A stretch of 64,000 nt of DNA. Source: Adenophora triphylla var. japonica. Taxonomy: Eukaryota; Streptophyta; Magnoliopsida; Asterales; Campanulaceae. The notes below the pieces were generated by a model, which had not been told where the DNA came from, searched no databases, and saw nothing but the letters and a program-made list of their open reading frames with translations. The stretch is taken from positions 1 to 64,000 of the forward strand of contig JAFEMH010002089.1 of the NCBI GenBank assembly GCA_022495995.1, given 5' to 3'. Positions 45,001-53,646 of the stretch are shown here, in pieces (within the stretch, counting starts at the first letter, position 1; each line of letters starts with the position of its first letter). A program made the translations under genes and the position numbers.

Positions 45001-46271
45001 ATTGCTGAATATGACTTTTGAACAAATCTGTCCTTATTTGCGGGAACATGCTGGATCTCTCTCCATTACTACCAATAAAAATTTCTAGATTTTCATTAGG
45101 ATAAATTACCATAAATTATTAGTCAAAGTTCAAACAAATTTACTTTTAAAAGAGTGGGACTATCACGGGCCGGAGGGAGTATTATATTGCATTCTCACAT
45201 TGAACGAACTTCAACTCCTTTGACTCTCCACTGAATGAGTCCATATTAATGCATTTTTGGGTAAAATATGAAACTACTTTGAGATCATTGTAATAAGATT
45301 ACAACAACAACGCCATAGTGTCAAAATGATTTTGGGCAGAGTAGCATGAGTCATCATATGGAATCATCAATTGATGTTTTTTAGAAGAAATAGGTGGGAA
45401 GCTAAAAAAAAAACTGAAAAAGAAAAGAGAAAAAAATGGAAAAATATATATTAAAAAGATTAAACCCCATTTTCACATGGATTTTTGCCCTCCACTTCAT
45501 TCTCTTCAATCCCAAGTAAATTCATATGACATTCAATCACCCTTATCTATGTTATGTTGGCTTAGTCATTCCTTTACCCCTCACCATTTTTATCACTTCT
45601 CCACTTTTCAAGTCTCCTAACCGATACATCACATGGTCTGGGTCTTACATGACCAAACCACCTTAGTTGATTCTCCCTCATCTTATTTTCAATGGTGCAA
45701 ATCCTACTTTCCCTAATCATCTCATTAATCAACCGATCCTTTTGTGTATGCCCACACATCCTCCGTAGCATACACATCTTCGCACATTTATCTTATGAAC
45801 GTAACACTATTTGTTTCACGGCACAACACTTAATATTATATAATTAGGCACAACACTTAATATTATATAATTATGCAGGCCTAATTGTTGTAAGGTAGGC
45901 TAATTACTTTATATAATATGAGGCGTAAAGTTGGAACACCAACAATCACTTGTGGAAGATGCTAAAATGGAAGAAGGTAACATTTGAGTGGAATGGAGAG
46001 CGAAAACATGCTCTTTTGAAATAACTGAAATGAACTTTGATATTAACTTTCCCAACTATGGCTATTTTTGCAGCGATCACAGTATGATCAAGAAGAGGAG
46101 ATGAGAAAAGAAGCCACTAGATTCGCTCGAAGTGGTGCGTCAAGAATGTATGGGGATGCCCAGAATTATCCATTTGAACGAAGTGGCAATAGGAGACAAT
46201 GGCAGGAGGTTTGGAGACAATATAGTAACTCTCAGTCTAGAGGTCCAGAAAGGACCCGAACGAGCAGGTAA
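27629..46271 (+). CDS. TPR and J-domain co-chaperone, 1362 aa, 11 exons
   Basis: Exons: 27629-30018, 30206-30445, 33510-33639, 35298-35450, 35801-36045, 36160-36235, 37107-37313, 37862-38094, 41425-41503, 41587-41724, 46074-46271. All introns are GT-AG and phases agree, giving 1362 codons plus TAA. Residues 1-780 are low-complexity and Ser/Asn-rich, with FTFGG, FLFG and FVFG motifs and five [14 protein letters not shown] repeats. TPR units lie at about 795-920 ([35 protein letters not shown]) and about 1080-1150 ([28 protein letters not shown]). The J domain is at about 1219-1310 with its HPD at 1248-1250, followed by an insertion before the last helix. This is the architecture of plant DnaJ/TPR proteins related to animal DNAJC7. 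TPRs would bind Hsp70/Hsp90 tails and the HPD would stimulate Hsp70 ATPase. The open frame looks functional; introns hold many transposons. Confidence 0.95.
30732..30970. mobile_element. hAT-type MITE in intron 2
   Basis: 239 bp with ends CAGGGGCGGACACAGG and GGGTCCGCCCCTG, and a perfect 8-bp target duplication ATGTGTAT (30724-30731, 30971-30978). The 8-bp duplication and CAGGGGCGG ends indicate a non-autonomous hAT element. It landed in a TA/TG microsatellite. Confidence 0.92.
30979..31048. repeat. (TG)n(TA)n microsatellite
   Basis: TG run from about 30986 to 31034 with TA flanks. The matching CA-type run lies on the other side of the hAT MITE (30687-30730). Confidence 0.9.
31832..31995 (+). 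mobile_element. Au-type SINE, box B deleted
   Basis: Starts GGGAGCCTTGGCGCAACGG, the tRNA-related box A start of the Au SINE family. GTTGCTGCAATGTGACC follows, then the AGCCTC and GGAAGGCTG body segments, CCCTTCTCTGGACCCACACG, and a 3' end before a T-rich stretch. The segment between TGTGACC and CAGCCTC, where box B normally lies, is largely missing. Confidence 0.8.
32112..32366. mobile_element. Stowaway MITE 2 (intron 2)
   Basis: 255 bp, ends CTCCTTCCGTTCCGGAGAA and TTCTCCGGGACGGAGGGAG, flanked by TA (32110-32111, 32367-32368). Confidence 0.9.
33019..33053. repeat. (TA)n microsatellite, intron 2
   Basis: Uninterrupted TA run of about 17 units. Confidence 0.9.
34286..34528. mobile_element. 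Stowaway MITE 3 (intron 3)
   Basis: 243 bp, ends TCCCTCTATTCCATAAAGA and TCTTTATGGGAAGGAGGGAG, flanked by TA (34284-34285, 34529-34530). Inner arms pair as well (GATTGAACTTTGACC with GTCAAAGTTCAATC). Confidence 0.88.
35505..35746. mobile_element. Stowaway MITE 4 (intron 4)
   Basis: 242 bp, ends CTCCCTCCGTCCCGAAACGA and TTTCGGGACGGAGGGAG, flanked by TA (35503-35504, 35747-35748). It begins 54 bp after the exon 4 donor and ends 54 bp before exon 5, so it makes up most of the intron. Confidence 0.93.
37028..37092 (+). mobile_element. RTE-like LINE 3' tail next to exon 7
   Basis: TCGATTCATGTTAGCCGACC followed by CCCAAATCATT, GGCTTTG and a (TTG)n tail. The same tail ends the longer LINE copy at about 40697-40749. 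It stops 14 bases before exon 7 (37107). Confidence 0.75.
38160..38370. mobile_element. Decayed Stowaway MITE (intron 8)
   Basis: Same family as the copy at 32112-32366 in inverse orientation (shared GGAGAGAGAAAGTG and GTGAGTATGACAAGTGGGT blocks). The right end is GAGATGGAGGGAAT and the left end is degraded. Confidence 0.65.
39020..40749 (+). pseudogene. RTE-like LINE reverse transcriptase remnant (intron 8)
   Basis: Broken frames carry plant non-LTR RT landmarks in order. They are [11 protein letters not shown] (about 39130), VWKCLG-like then [12 protein letters not shown] (about 39300), [20 protein letters not shown] (about 39420), [20 protein letters not shown] (about 39515), a FADD-equivalent zone near 39830, [20 protein letters not shown] (about 39870) and [15 protein letters not shown] (about 40370). 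It ends with a GTTAGCCGATCCCAAATCAT block and (TTG)n tail. It is spliced out with the intron. I assign it to the RTE clade from the tail and RT type, with moderate confidence. Confidence 0.8.
42240..42916 (+). pseudogene. LINE 3' fragment, plus strand (intron 10)
   Basis: The open stretch 42272-42592 encodes the end of the same [57 protein letters not shown]. The tail TTTAGCCGTTTGGGACTAAG plus TTGTTG is near 42880-42916. It is 5'-truncated, as usual for LINE insertions. Confidence 0.8.
42917..43060. mobile_element. Stowaway-family fragment (intron 10)
   Basis: ACCCACTTGTCATACTCAT, CCCACTTTCTCTCTCC and AAACCCATTTTTTGACTT match, inverted, the element at 53267-53543. Both ends are incomplete. 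Confidence 0.55.
43280..45068 (-). mobile_element. Truncated Ty3/gypsy element in intron 10
   Basis: Flanked by a CTACC target duplication (43275-43279, 45069-45073). The left LTR is complete (43280-43674, 395 bp, TGATATAGGAC to CTCCATTA). The right LTR keeps only its outer 183 bp (44886-45068). The interior retains only integrase on the minus strand. So 5' LTR inner sequence, PBS, gag, protease and RT have been deleted after insertion. Confidence 0.88.
43672..44873 (-). pseudogene. gypsy integrase remnant
   Basis: Minus-strand frames give the zinc-binding part ([20 protein letters not shown], then [10 protein letters not shown]), the catalytic core ([55 protein letters not shown]), VVNRTLGCL and a C-terminal [17 protein letters not shown]. 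No chromodomain follows. A stop just before [10 protein letters not shown] (about 44525) fits a TGG to TGA change. The frame is broken again near 44227 and 43960. Confidence 0.88.
45300..45840 (-). pseudogene. LINE 3' fragment, minus strand (intron 10)
   Basis: A third copy of the LINE 3' end, inverted. The (CAA)n complement of the tail is at 45301-45312. Minus-strand reading of 45777-45574 gives [20 protein letters not shown] preceded by [20 protein letters not shown]. Confidence 0.78.
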
Positions 46272-47039
46272 CCCTGATAACTATCATTAGATGTGCTACA
46301 TGAATCAGGAGCTCTCGAGTAAAATAATTCAAAAGTGATGGTAGTATGGGTAGAGCCGAAAGACTTTGTTATGTGCTCAAAATCATGTTATGATGAAAAA
46401 ACCAATGGTGCATGGGCGGCAGATGACGGGGTTCAAGTTGATAATTCAATGACTTGCATGGATATTTATGGATGAAAGTTATAAGGAAAGATGGGTGTGG
46501 ACGGACATATTTACTGGAATGAAGAATGTGATACTCAACCAGCAAGATGTACAAGTGCAATGTCTGTGTTGGTGCAACTGAGAAATACTGACCCCCGACA
46601 CAGATTCATGGGACATGAAAACATCGGTTGGGTTTTCGCAAGGAAGTCGGGATGGAAGAAAGAGAATGAACATTGTGATATATTCAATTTGTTGTTTGGT
46701 AGATTTTTCATTTTTGTATTTGTGATGTACAGACATTTTTCATTGTATTTTCTTTACAAGACGATACAAAGTTTGTTGGTCACCCTCCACTCCATCCTCA
46801 CCCACATAAACTCTTTCAAAAAAAAAAAATCACATTATCCATGCAATCTAATGACAGTTTGACACAACTTTGTTTACTTTTAATATATCAGTTTTAATGA
46901 TTGAGTTCAAAATAAGAATGGCTAAAATAATTTTCTCCTTTTTTGGTGTTTGATAAGAGCACCGTACTTGAGGAAAATGTATTCCCCACTTTTCTAAGTA
47001 AAATGACTTTGCTGATTTCTCCTCCGCGTTTCATTTTTC
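46272..47039. other. 3' UTR and intergenic region
   Basis: Follows the stop of the TPR-J gene. It presumably begins with its 3' UTR; no poly(A) signal is clear enough to place the end. No other gene seen. Confidence 0.45.
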
Positions 47040-47526
47040 GGAAAATGTTAACATCATTCACTCACACAACCAACTCCCTATACACCCCCACGCTACCCAT
47101 CCTACATCCATCACCCGCCCCCTACCCCCACCCCATCTCCTAATTTTTTTTTAACAACTCTCCCACCCCGTCCCTACCCCACCCTCCTATTTTTTTAACA
47201 ACTTCCCGCCATCACCCCAGTCAATTTTTTTTTAACAACTCTCCCACCTCACCCCCTACCCCACCCCACCCTCCTATTTTTTAACAACTTCCCGCTAGCC
47301 CCTAGTCAATTTTTTTTAACAACTCTCCCACCCCGCCCCGCCCACCCCTCTACATAAAACAGACTACCTAGCTTGGCTTTCCCCCGCCCCTTTCAATTTT
47401 TTTTATTTTTTACTCTCACAAAAATATTTTTTAATTAAGTCTCCCCCTACCTCCACCCCATGTCAAAAATTCTTTTACTCATGTTAATTTTTTTAACAGC
47501 TCCGCCAATACTCCCGACCCCGGTTT

Positions 47527-47573
<47 letters not shown>

Positions 47574-47880
47574 ATGTTAAAAGGTATTTTTGACAACTCC
47601 CCATCGCCCTACCCCAACCATGCACCACCCCACCCCATCCCGGCCAAAAAAAAAAAAAAAAAAAAATATTGTTATTACTGATATTAAAATTATTTTTAAC
47701 ATTTCCCCACCATCCCTACCCCATCCCCATCCCCATCCTACCCTACCTTATACCCCCCACACATCCACACCACGACCCTACCCCTACCCCCACCCATCCC
47801 CACCTCCATCACCCCACCCTTACCCCCACCCCTATCCTTTCCACCCTACCCTAGATTCCTTCCCACCCTATAACATTTTA
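47040..47880. repeat. C-rich low-complexity region with poly(A) runs
   Basis: Repeated modules of ACAACTCTCCCACCCC plus a T run (47150-47350). Poly(A) runs occur at about 47527-47570 and 47646-47666, and CCCCATCCCCA-type stretches at 47700-47860. Open frames here are compositional. Confidence 0.8.
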
Positions 47881-48721
47881 CCTAGATTTATCAAACACAT
47901 GAACAAGTTTCTGTGAAAATATTTTTCTAAGATTTACCAAATGTAGCACAAACAATATTAAAATTGTTATTTTTCGGAAAATATTTTCATTTTTTCTGTA
48001 AATCATTACTTCCGAAAATCGTGTTTTACGTGAAACAAAAAGGAGAAGTAAGACATTTTTTTCATTTCCATTTCAAAGTCCTAGGTTGGGATTACAGTTC
48101 GCAATTAATCTATGATTATGCATAAGCAATTGCCTTGACAGTGGTGAAATTTGCACAAATTGATATTTGGTTCTAAAATAAAATTTAAAAAAAAATAGCA
48201 ATAAAAGGCCATCCCTAAATTACATAATTTTTTAATATTTAATTATTAATTTAATTTATTACAAGAGTAACATATAAAGAGTGAAATTTATTACAATGAG
48301 GACTTTCTCTTTCCTACAAGAATGTGAAGAAGTTAAAACTTTTTTGATGTTTTGTAAGGTTAAGTACCAGATTTCTCAATCAAGATTCAGGGTTCTATGA
48401 TTTCAGCAAATCGGCAACGGCAAATCAATGAGAGTTTTCTCCGTTCGTTCCCTGAAAAACAAGACTGGTTCCATAACGCCCTACTATATATACACCCAGA
48501 GGATTCAACATGCAATAAACACAATTTTACCTCTACTCTCACGAAGCCATGATAACCTTTTAAACATAAATACCTAACCCAACCTCTTTCGGATTTGTTT
48601 CCCCCATCCACGGAGCCCTATTTAAACCAAGGCTTGAACAGCTTTTAGTTCTAGATCAAAGTAAAACGCAAAGGGGGAGAAGGAAGTGTCATCACCGAGG
48701 GGAATAACATTACTTGTTCAT
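47881..48721. other. Intergenic, nothing recognised
   Basis: AT-rich DNA downstream of both convergent genes; includes the presumed 3' UTR of the minus-strand gene near 48600-48721. Confidence 0.45.
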
Positions 48722-51700
48722 TCACAAGAAATTTATAGTTCCTTGTGCAGCACGGTTCAAGGAAGGAACTGTCCCGTGCCTCGATTGCAATCCCTTCAGG
48801 CTATATAAACTTTAATGTCAATCAAGTTTTAAGTTCTCAAGGCATTAATGCCATAAGCTTATTATTTTATTTTATTTTTGTAATAACCATATATATCTTT
48901 GTTTCCAACATACCTCCTCTTCCTGGAAAACCACACCCCGGGTTGTATGCATCCCTCAAGAATTGCAAGTGCAAATGCAGCTGTCGACATTCCTACTGAC
49001 CTGAAAGATGTGAAACAAAACATAAATTCACGTGTCCATAATATCTCCGTTTTATGTTTTTACGTCTTTGGGATTTACTATAGGAAACTGTGAGGATATT
49101 TTGTGTTCTAACACAATTCTAAGTAATAAGAACTCATACACAGAAAGACTTTTGTGACTGAATACGCCAATTGTATGACGCCCATCTGAGGACTCCAGAT
49201 CAACCTGCACAGGAGAAATGAAATAAAATATTATGAATCTCCATCCAAACATTAACGTAACAAAAGAACGGCAAAAAAGTGGGTGAAAATCATTGTAGTT
49301 TAAAGTAGGCACTGCTGCATATCTTACTCTCATGGATACACGCTCTCCAGCAATTCCATCAACAGCTCGGACTATTGGATCAAACCATTGAACTAGCTGT
49401 TGGACTTTGCTTCTGTCTCTTAAATATTCCTAGATGATTAGGAAGGAACACAAATAAGTTAACTGAAAGGGGATAAATTAATGTCGATGAGCTCATAGTT
49501 AGCTATAGTTGTTCTTTTAGAGAAGCAACCTGGTGTTACAAGAGATCCTACTGTGTGTGAGGTTCAGGGAAAGGTCAGTCCCACATGGGTGTTTAAATAT
49601 GAGTTTTTCAAATATTGCATAGAAATTTGTGGAAACTTGTTAGGGCATAGGTGGATTTAACCGGAGGTTACTTTTAATCATAAAGTATGATTTCTCCAAA
49701 ACCACTAACGTTCATGGCTACTCTTACCATTTGAGAATGAGACCAACCTCAAACACATGTTTAGTAAAAGTAGAATCCTGTGAAACTTTCATTATGGAGA
49801 ACTTACTGGAGGAAGAAGATTTGTCATAATTTCCATTCCCCAATTCCAGAAAAATGGTGAGGTTCCAAATCGAGCACTGACAGTTGGCACTCCTAAGATC
49901 TTGTGGGCAGTAGTCACTTCTGGCAAATTCCTGAAGTAGAAGTGATGGTTCCTCAGTTAAATAAGAGCATTTGGATAGAATTGTGAGTTGCTGCTAACAA
50001 GATTGGCTAAATCAGTGGCTTTAAATACCAAAAGTAGATACTCCCTCTGTATCCAAATGAGCTTTCCATTTTCAGGGTTTCAAGGAAATTAAGTTGATTC
50101 TCTGATAAGAGAGTATGTATGAAGTCAAAAGAACTTACAAGAGATAAACATCTTTTTTCCGGATCCCTTTGCCAAAGTCGATGCTTAGCCTCCCACTGTA
50201 AGGCTTTAGTTTCACTTTTTCCCCTATTAAAATGGTCAATGGATAAACAATATGAGGAAACACATTGAAGGAAAAGAAACTTTACAACTGAATCTAAAAC
50301 AGACCCTTGTTGTAAGCAATTACTTCCTCTCCAAGAAGTAAGAAGCTAGTGGCTAATATTGTCGGGCCAGCACCACCAGAGCCTGCTGTGTAGTAGTAGA
50401 ATCTGAAACGAGGATATCAGGAAGTAAGTTATAACCTGTAAACATACATCATTTATCCCTCCACAGAAGAAAAACTCCAAAACTACATATAACTATTGAT
50501 TGTGGAGAAAGAAATTACCTGAGTCTCTCAGGGTCACCCTTGCCTTCACTTCTCACTGTACGAACTAGTTCTGCTGCCATCACTGGCATGATAAGAATAG
50601 AAAGGGTCAAATTTTGGACCAAGAAATGCAAAGTTGCTGGACATTTTTATCAACTCAGCTATTCACTGAACTCGTACAGGATAATTCAGTTTACATGTTT
50701 GACATACTTGATATCCAGTTAGGGCACTGTACTCCTTGCCCCAGTAATTGACCGGAGAAGCTAATTACTTTTGTTGAGTTCTTAGTTTTGGTATATAAAG
50801 TCTAATTTCATATGTACCGTTGTTCTTGCCATTTTTATGAAGGGATTACATGTGTGTGAGAGTAAAACAAGGATGAATAGAGTCGGCACCATTGCTCACT
50901 CCTGGATAGACTCCTCCTGTTGTTATAGCCGGAATATTTGCAGCAACTGCTTTATCCGTGAAGGATTTTGCACGCCAAGCATAGTAAGTATCGTCACACA
51001 CGTCGAGATATGCAGTCTGTTAGAAAAGAAATTAGTTTGTAAGCTAAGTTCATATTCTTTAAATCAGATAAGTTAACAAATGTGTATTAGTTAGCTTAGC
51101 AGATGTTACTGATCCTGAAAGCTTTGAGATCAAACCATGCTGTTTACCTTGTCCTCACCTTGGCCCGTATAGCTGCTTCCCAGCACCGTGCAATTCTCTG
51201 TTTGTTGGAATGGTCCTGCAGCATGCACTACAAGATCCGTATCTGCATAGGAACTAGTGAAATCTGAATTTTCAAATCTTCATAGTACTTGGAGAATCCA
51301 GTTAAAGATAGCTCAGAACTGTTAGATTTTACCAATAGCAGTAAACTATATCTTCACGATGCAAAAGGTTCCTAATTCACTATTATAGTATTATGTTTGG
51401 GCAGTAATATCCAAGTCAAGTCAAGTACTAACAAAATAGGTCATATTAACCATGAAATTGTATAAAAAATAGCCGCTTTTTAGGAGAAGGAGAAAGATAA
51501 CATATGACAAGAATAAAGTTTAATAGCTCTGAAGATGGCTACTATTTACAATTCTATATTCAATACTCAAATACTGCAAAGTAAATCTAGATGTATGGTG
51601 CACGAAGAAGAAATCAACATGCTTGAATGATCAAATCCTTTAATTTCCCACAACTATGGATGCAGAACCAAGATCCATGATTTTCTAAGCCGTTTGAATA

Positions 51701-52896
51701 TTAATTGAACGACCAACTCACCAGCCAAAGCAGAGTCTAATGATTTGACATCAGTAATATCGACTTCAGCAAATTCTGAGTTCTCCCCAAGCGTAGCCAC
51801 CATGGAAGCACCCTTTTCCCTATCAAGGAAACGGAGAAAAGTCAACCTAAGAAATAAGAAATTTTAGACTAACATAACACATCAACGGAATTGAAACCTC
51901 AGTACACATTAACCAGAATGGAGAGTAATTATGGATGTGAAAAGTTGATTGGCATCAACTAGTGCCTCTCACTCGTGAAAAACTTTATATTTCCTTATCT
52001 TTTTCCCTTTCATGAAAAAAGAGAGGGGTCTAATATAAGGCCATCTCCACCAAAACTAGGAATAACAACAATGCTCAATCAGCATTCTTATAACCTTAGG
52101 TTATCTCTACCAAATCTATGGATGATAGCATTACTCATCATTCACAAGACTTCAAAAATCCCTCATCAGATTGTTCTTATTTCTCTAATATGGGTGGTGC
52201 TGATATGAAAAAATGTGTGATGAAGCCCCAAATCCACATATCGTAAGGCATTACAGCTTCAACGAGATCACCAAACCCACGAGAATTCTCCTTTAATTCT
52301 ACTGAGTAGTACAAAAGAAACGCCTTTCCAAACTCTGGGAGATTTTCAATAACGAATTCAAGCTTCCCCAGTTTCTTCTTTTAACCAATCAATCCCATCT
52401 TTCGCGGCGGCGGGCAAGATCTTCAGTTGGTTGAAAAAGAATCATCCCCAATAACTTGAAATACTAGTCTACATGATTTTGACCTCCTAAATCGAAATTC
52501 TTCGAGAAAATATTCCTCACACCCAATTTAGTGCACAATAAAATGCATACTACTAGACTCTCATACCCAGATGAGTTCTGGATACTAGTAGAAAATTACA
52601 AAATCGAAAGTAAATTAAGACCCTCGTAATTTTAAATTGGGGTAAACAATATTTCATCGGGAGAAAAGGAAAGTGAAATTGGACCTGTTCCGGCCGGCAA
52701 CAATGATTTGAAGGTGAGGAGAGAGCTTGGAGAGAGCAATGGCGGTGGAGCCACCAACTCGTCCTGTTCCTCCAAGTACCAAAACCCTTGAATTTCTTCC
52801 AATCCCATTTCTAATTTCACTGTCTTTGGTGGCGCAAGCGGCTATGCAGCTTCCCCCTTGCATTTGCATACACACTCGCGCCATTCTCTCTCGCAA
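48722..52896 (-). CDS. Saccharopine dehydrogenase-like protein, 12 exons, frameshifted as read
   Basis: Exons (minus): 52896-52685, 51819-51722, 51242-51159, 51016-50890, 50582-50519, 50402-50305, 50223-50139, 49930-49807, 49429-49328, 49204-49140, 49000-48914, 48800-48722. Exon 1 encodes the NAD(P)-binding RVLVLGGTGRVGGSTAIALS. Later exons give VVHAAGPFQQTENCTVL, AYLDVCDDTYYAWRAKSFTD, MAAELVRTVRSEGKGDPERL, YYYTAGSGGAGPTILATSFL, FGKGIRKKDVYLLNLPEV and GTSPFFWNWGMEIMT. This is the plant family of uncharacterised saccharopine dehydrogenase-like oxidoreductases with a Rossmann domain; the substrate is unknown. Every intron is GT-AG and phases agree, except exon 3. There one extra G (CTGGGAAG near 51180) shifts the frame before EAAIRAK. 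The end of exon 11 and exon 12 also read in alternating frames. It may be a decaying gene or carry assembly errors. Confidence 0.85.
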
Positions 52897-53266
52897 AAAT
52901 CCTATCCTCTCTCACCCTCCGGTGTCCGTTAATTATATGGTTTTATTGCTGTTTCAACCCCTCAAGTTTCCAACAAATTGCCGAAAACTATTTACATAGG
53001 TTTAATACCTTAAAGCCCCTTCAGCCCAAACTAAAACTTATAAATCCCACATAATTTACTAAACCTCACATACACCCAAGACTCAAATCAAAATTTCTTA
53101 TAAATCCAACATTCCTTTGACCAACTCTTATAACTAAGGTATAGGAGCGGACTGGTTAATATTTAAAAAAATCCAATCTTTTTTATATTTTTTTTAATTT
53201 GTTTTTTTCTATTCTTTTACCTTACTTATATGAGAGGATTATTTAATAAAATATGAGATTTTATTA
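52897..53266. other. Promoter-side intergenic region
   Basis: Upstream of the minus-strand gene; no clear TATA box or repeat recognised. Confidence 0.4.
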
Positions 53267-53543
53267 CTCCCTTCGTCCCATGATAAATGTCCAAAAATGG
53301 GTTTGACATGAGAATGGAGTATATAATGTAAAAAGTGTATAGTGAAATAAATGTTATGAGTATGAAAGTGATGTAGGAAAGAGAAAGTGAGATAGAAAAT
53401 AGTTAGTGGATATTTATTGTGAGTATGACAAGTGGGTCCCACAAATAAAAAAGTAATAAAAAAATTTCCTTTTTTGGGTTGAGACATTTTAAATGGGACG
53501 CCCAAAAAGAAAAATTGAGACATTTGGACCGGGACGGAGGGAG
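53267..53543. mobile_element. Stowaway MITE 5
   Basis: 277 bp, ends CTCCCTTCGTCCCATGATAA and GGACCGGGACGGAGGGAG, flanked by TA (53265-53266, 53544-53545). It shares inner blocks with the copies at 32112 and 38160. Confidence 0.9.
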
Positions 53544-53646
53544 TATTATTTTTTAAGAAAATGTGAAAATTGTAAAAAAAAATTACTCTTATACCAAGGT
53601 TTAAGAGTAATTTTAATTTTATACCTTAATTATATGAGCAGACTAA

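Larger units (their letters stand above)
43183..45179. mobile_element. Stowaway MITE split by a gypsy insertion
   Basis: Left part about 43183-43279 and right part 45074-45179. The halves are inverted partners (GATTGAACTTTGAC on the left, GTCAAAGTTCAAAC on the right). The right end GGCCGGAGGGAG is followed by TA. The insertion lies at its middle and duplicated CTACC. Confidence 0.75.

Noticed and set aside
47460..47916. Lysine-rich and His-Pro-rich open frames
   Set aside because: Translation of poly(A) and C-rich low-complexity DNA.
50041..50100. Stowaway MITE in intron of the minus-strand gene
   Set aside because: Only one end-like sequence (CTCCCTCTGTATCC) is present; no partner TIR found.
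52727..52999. Plus-strand frame over exon 1 of the minus-strand gene
   Set aside because: Antisense shadow; the minus strand encodes a clear Rossmann motif here.
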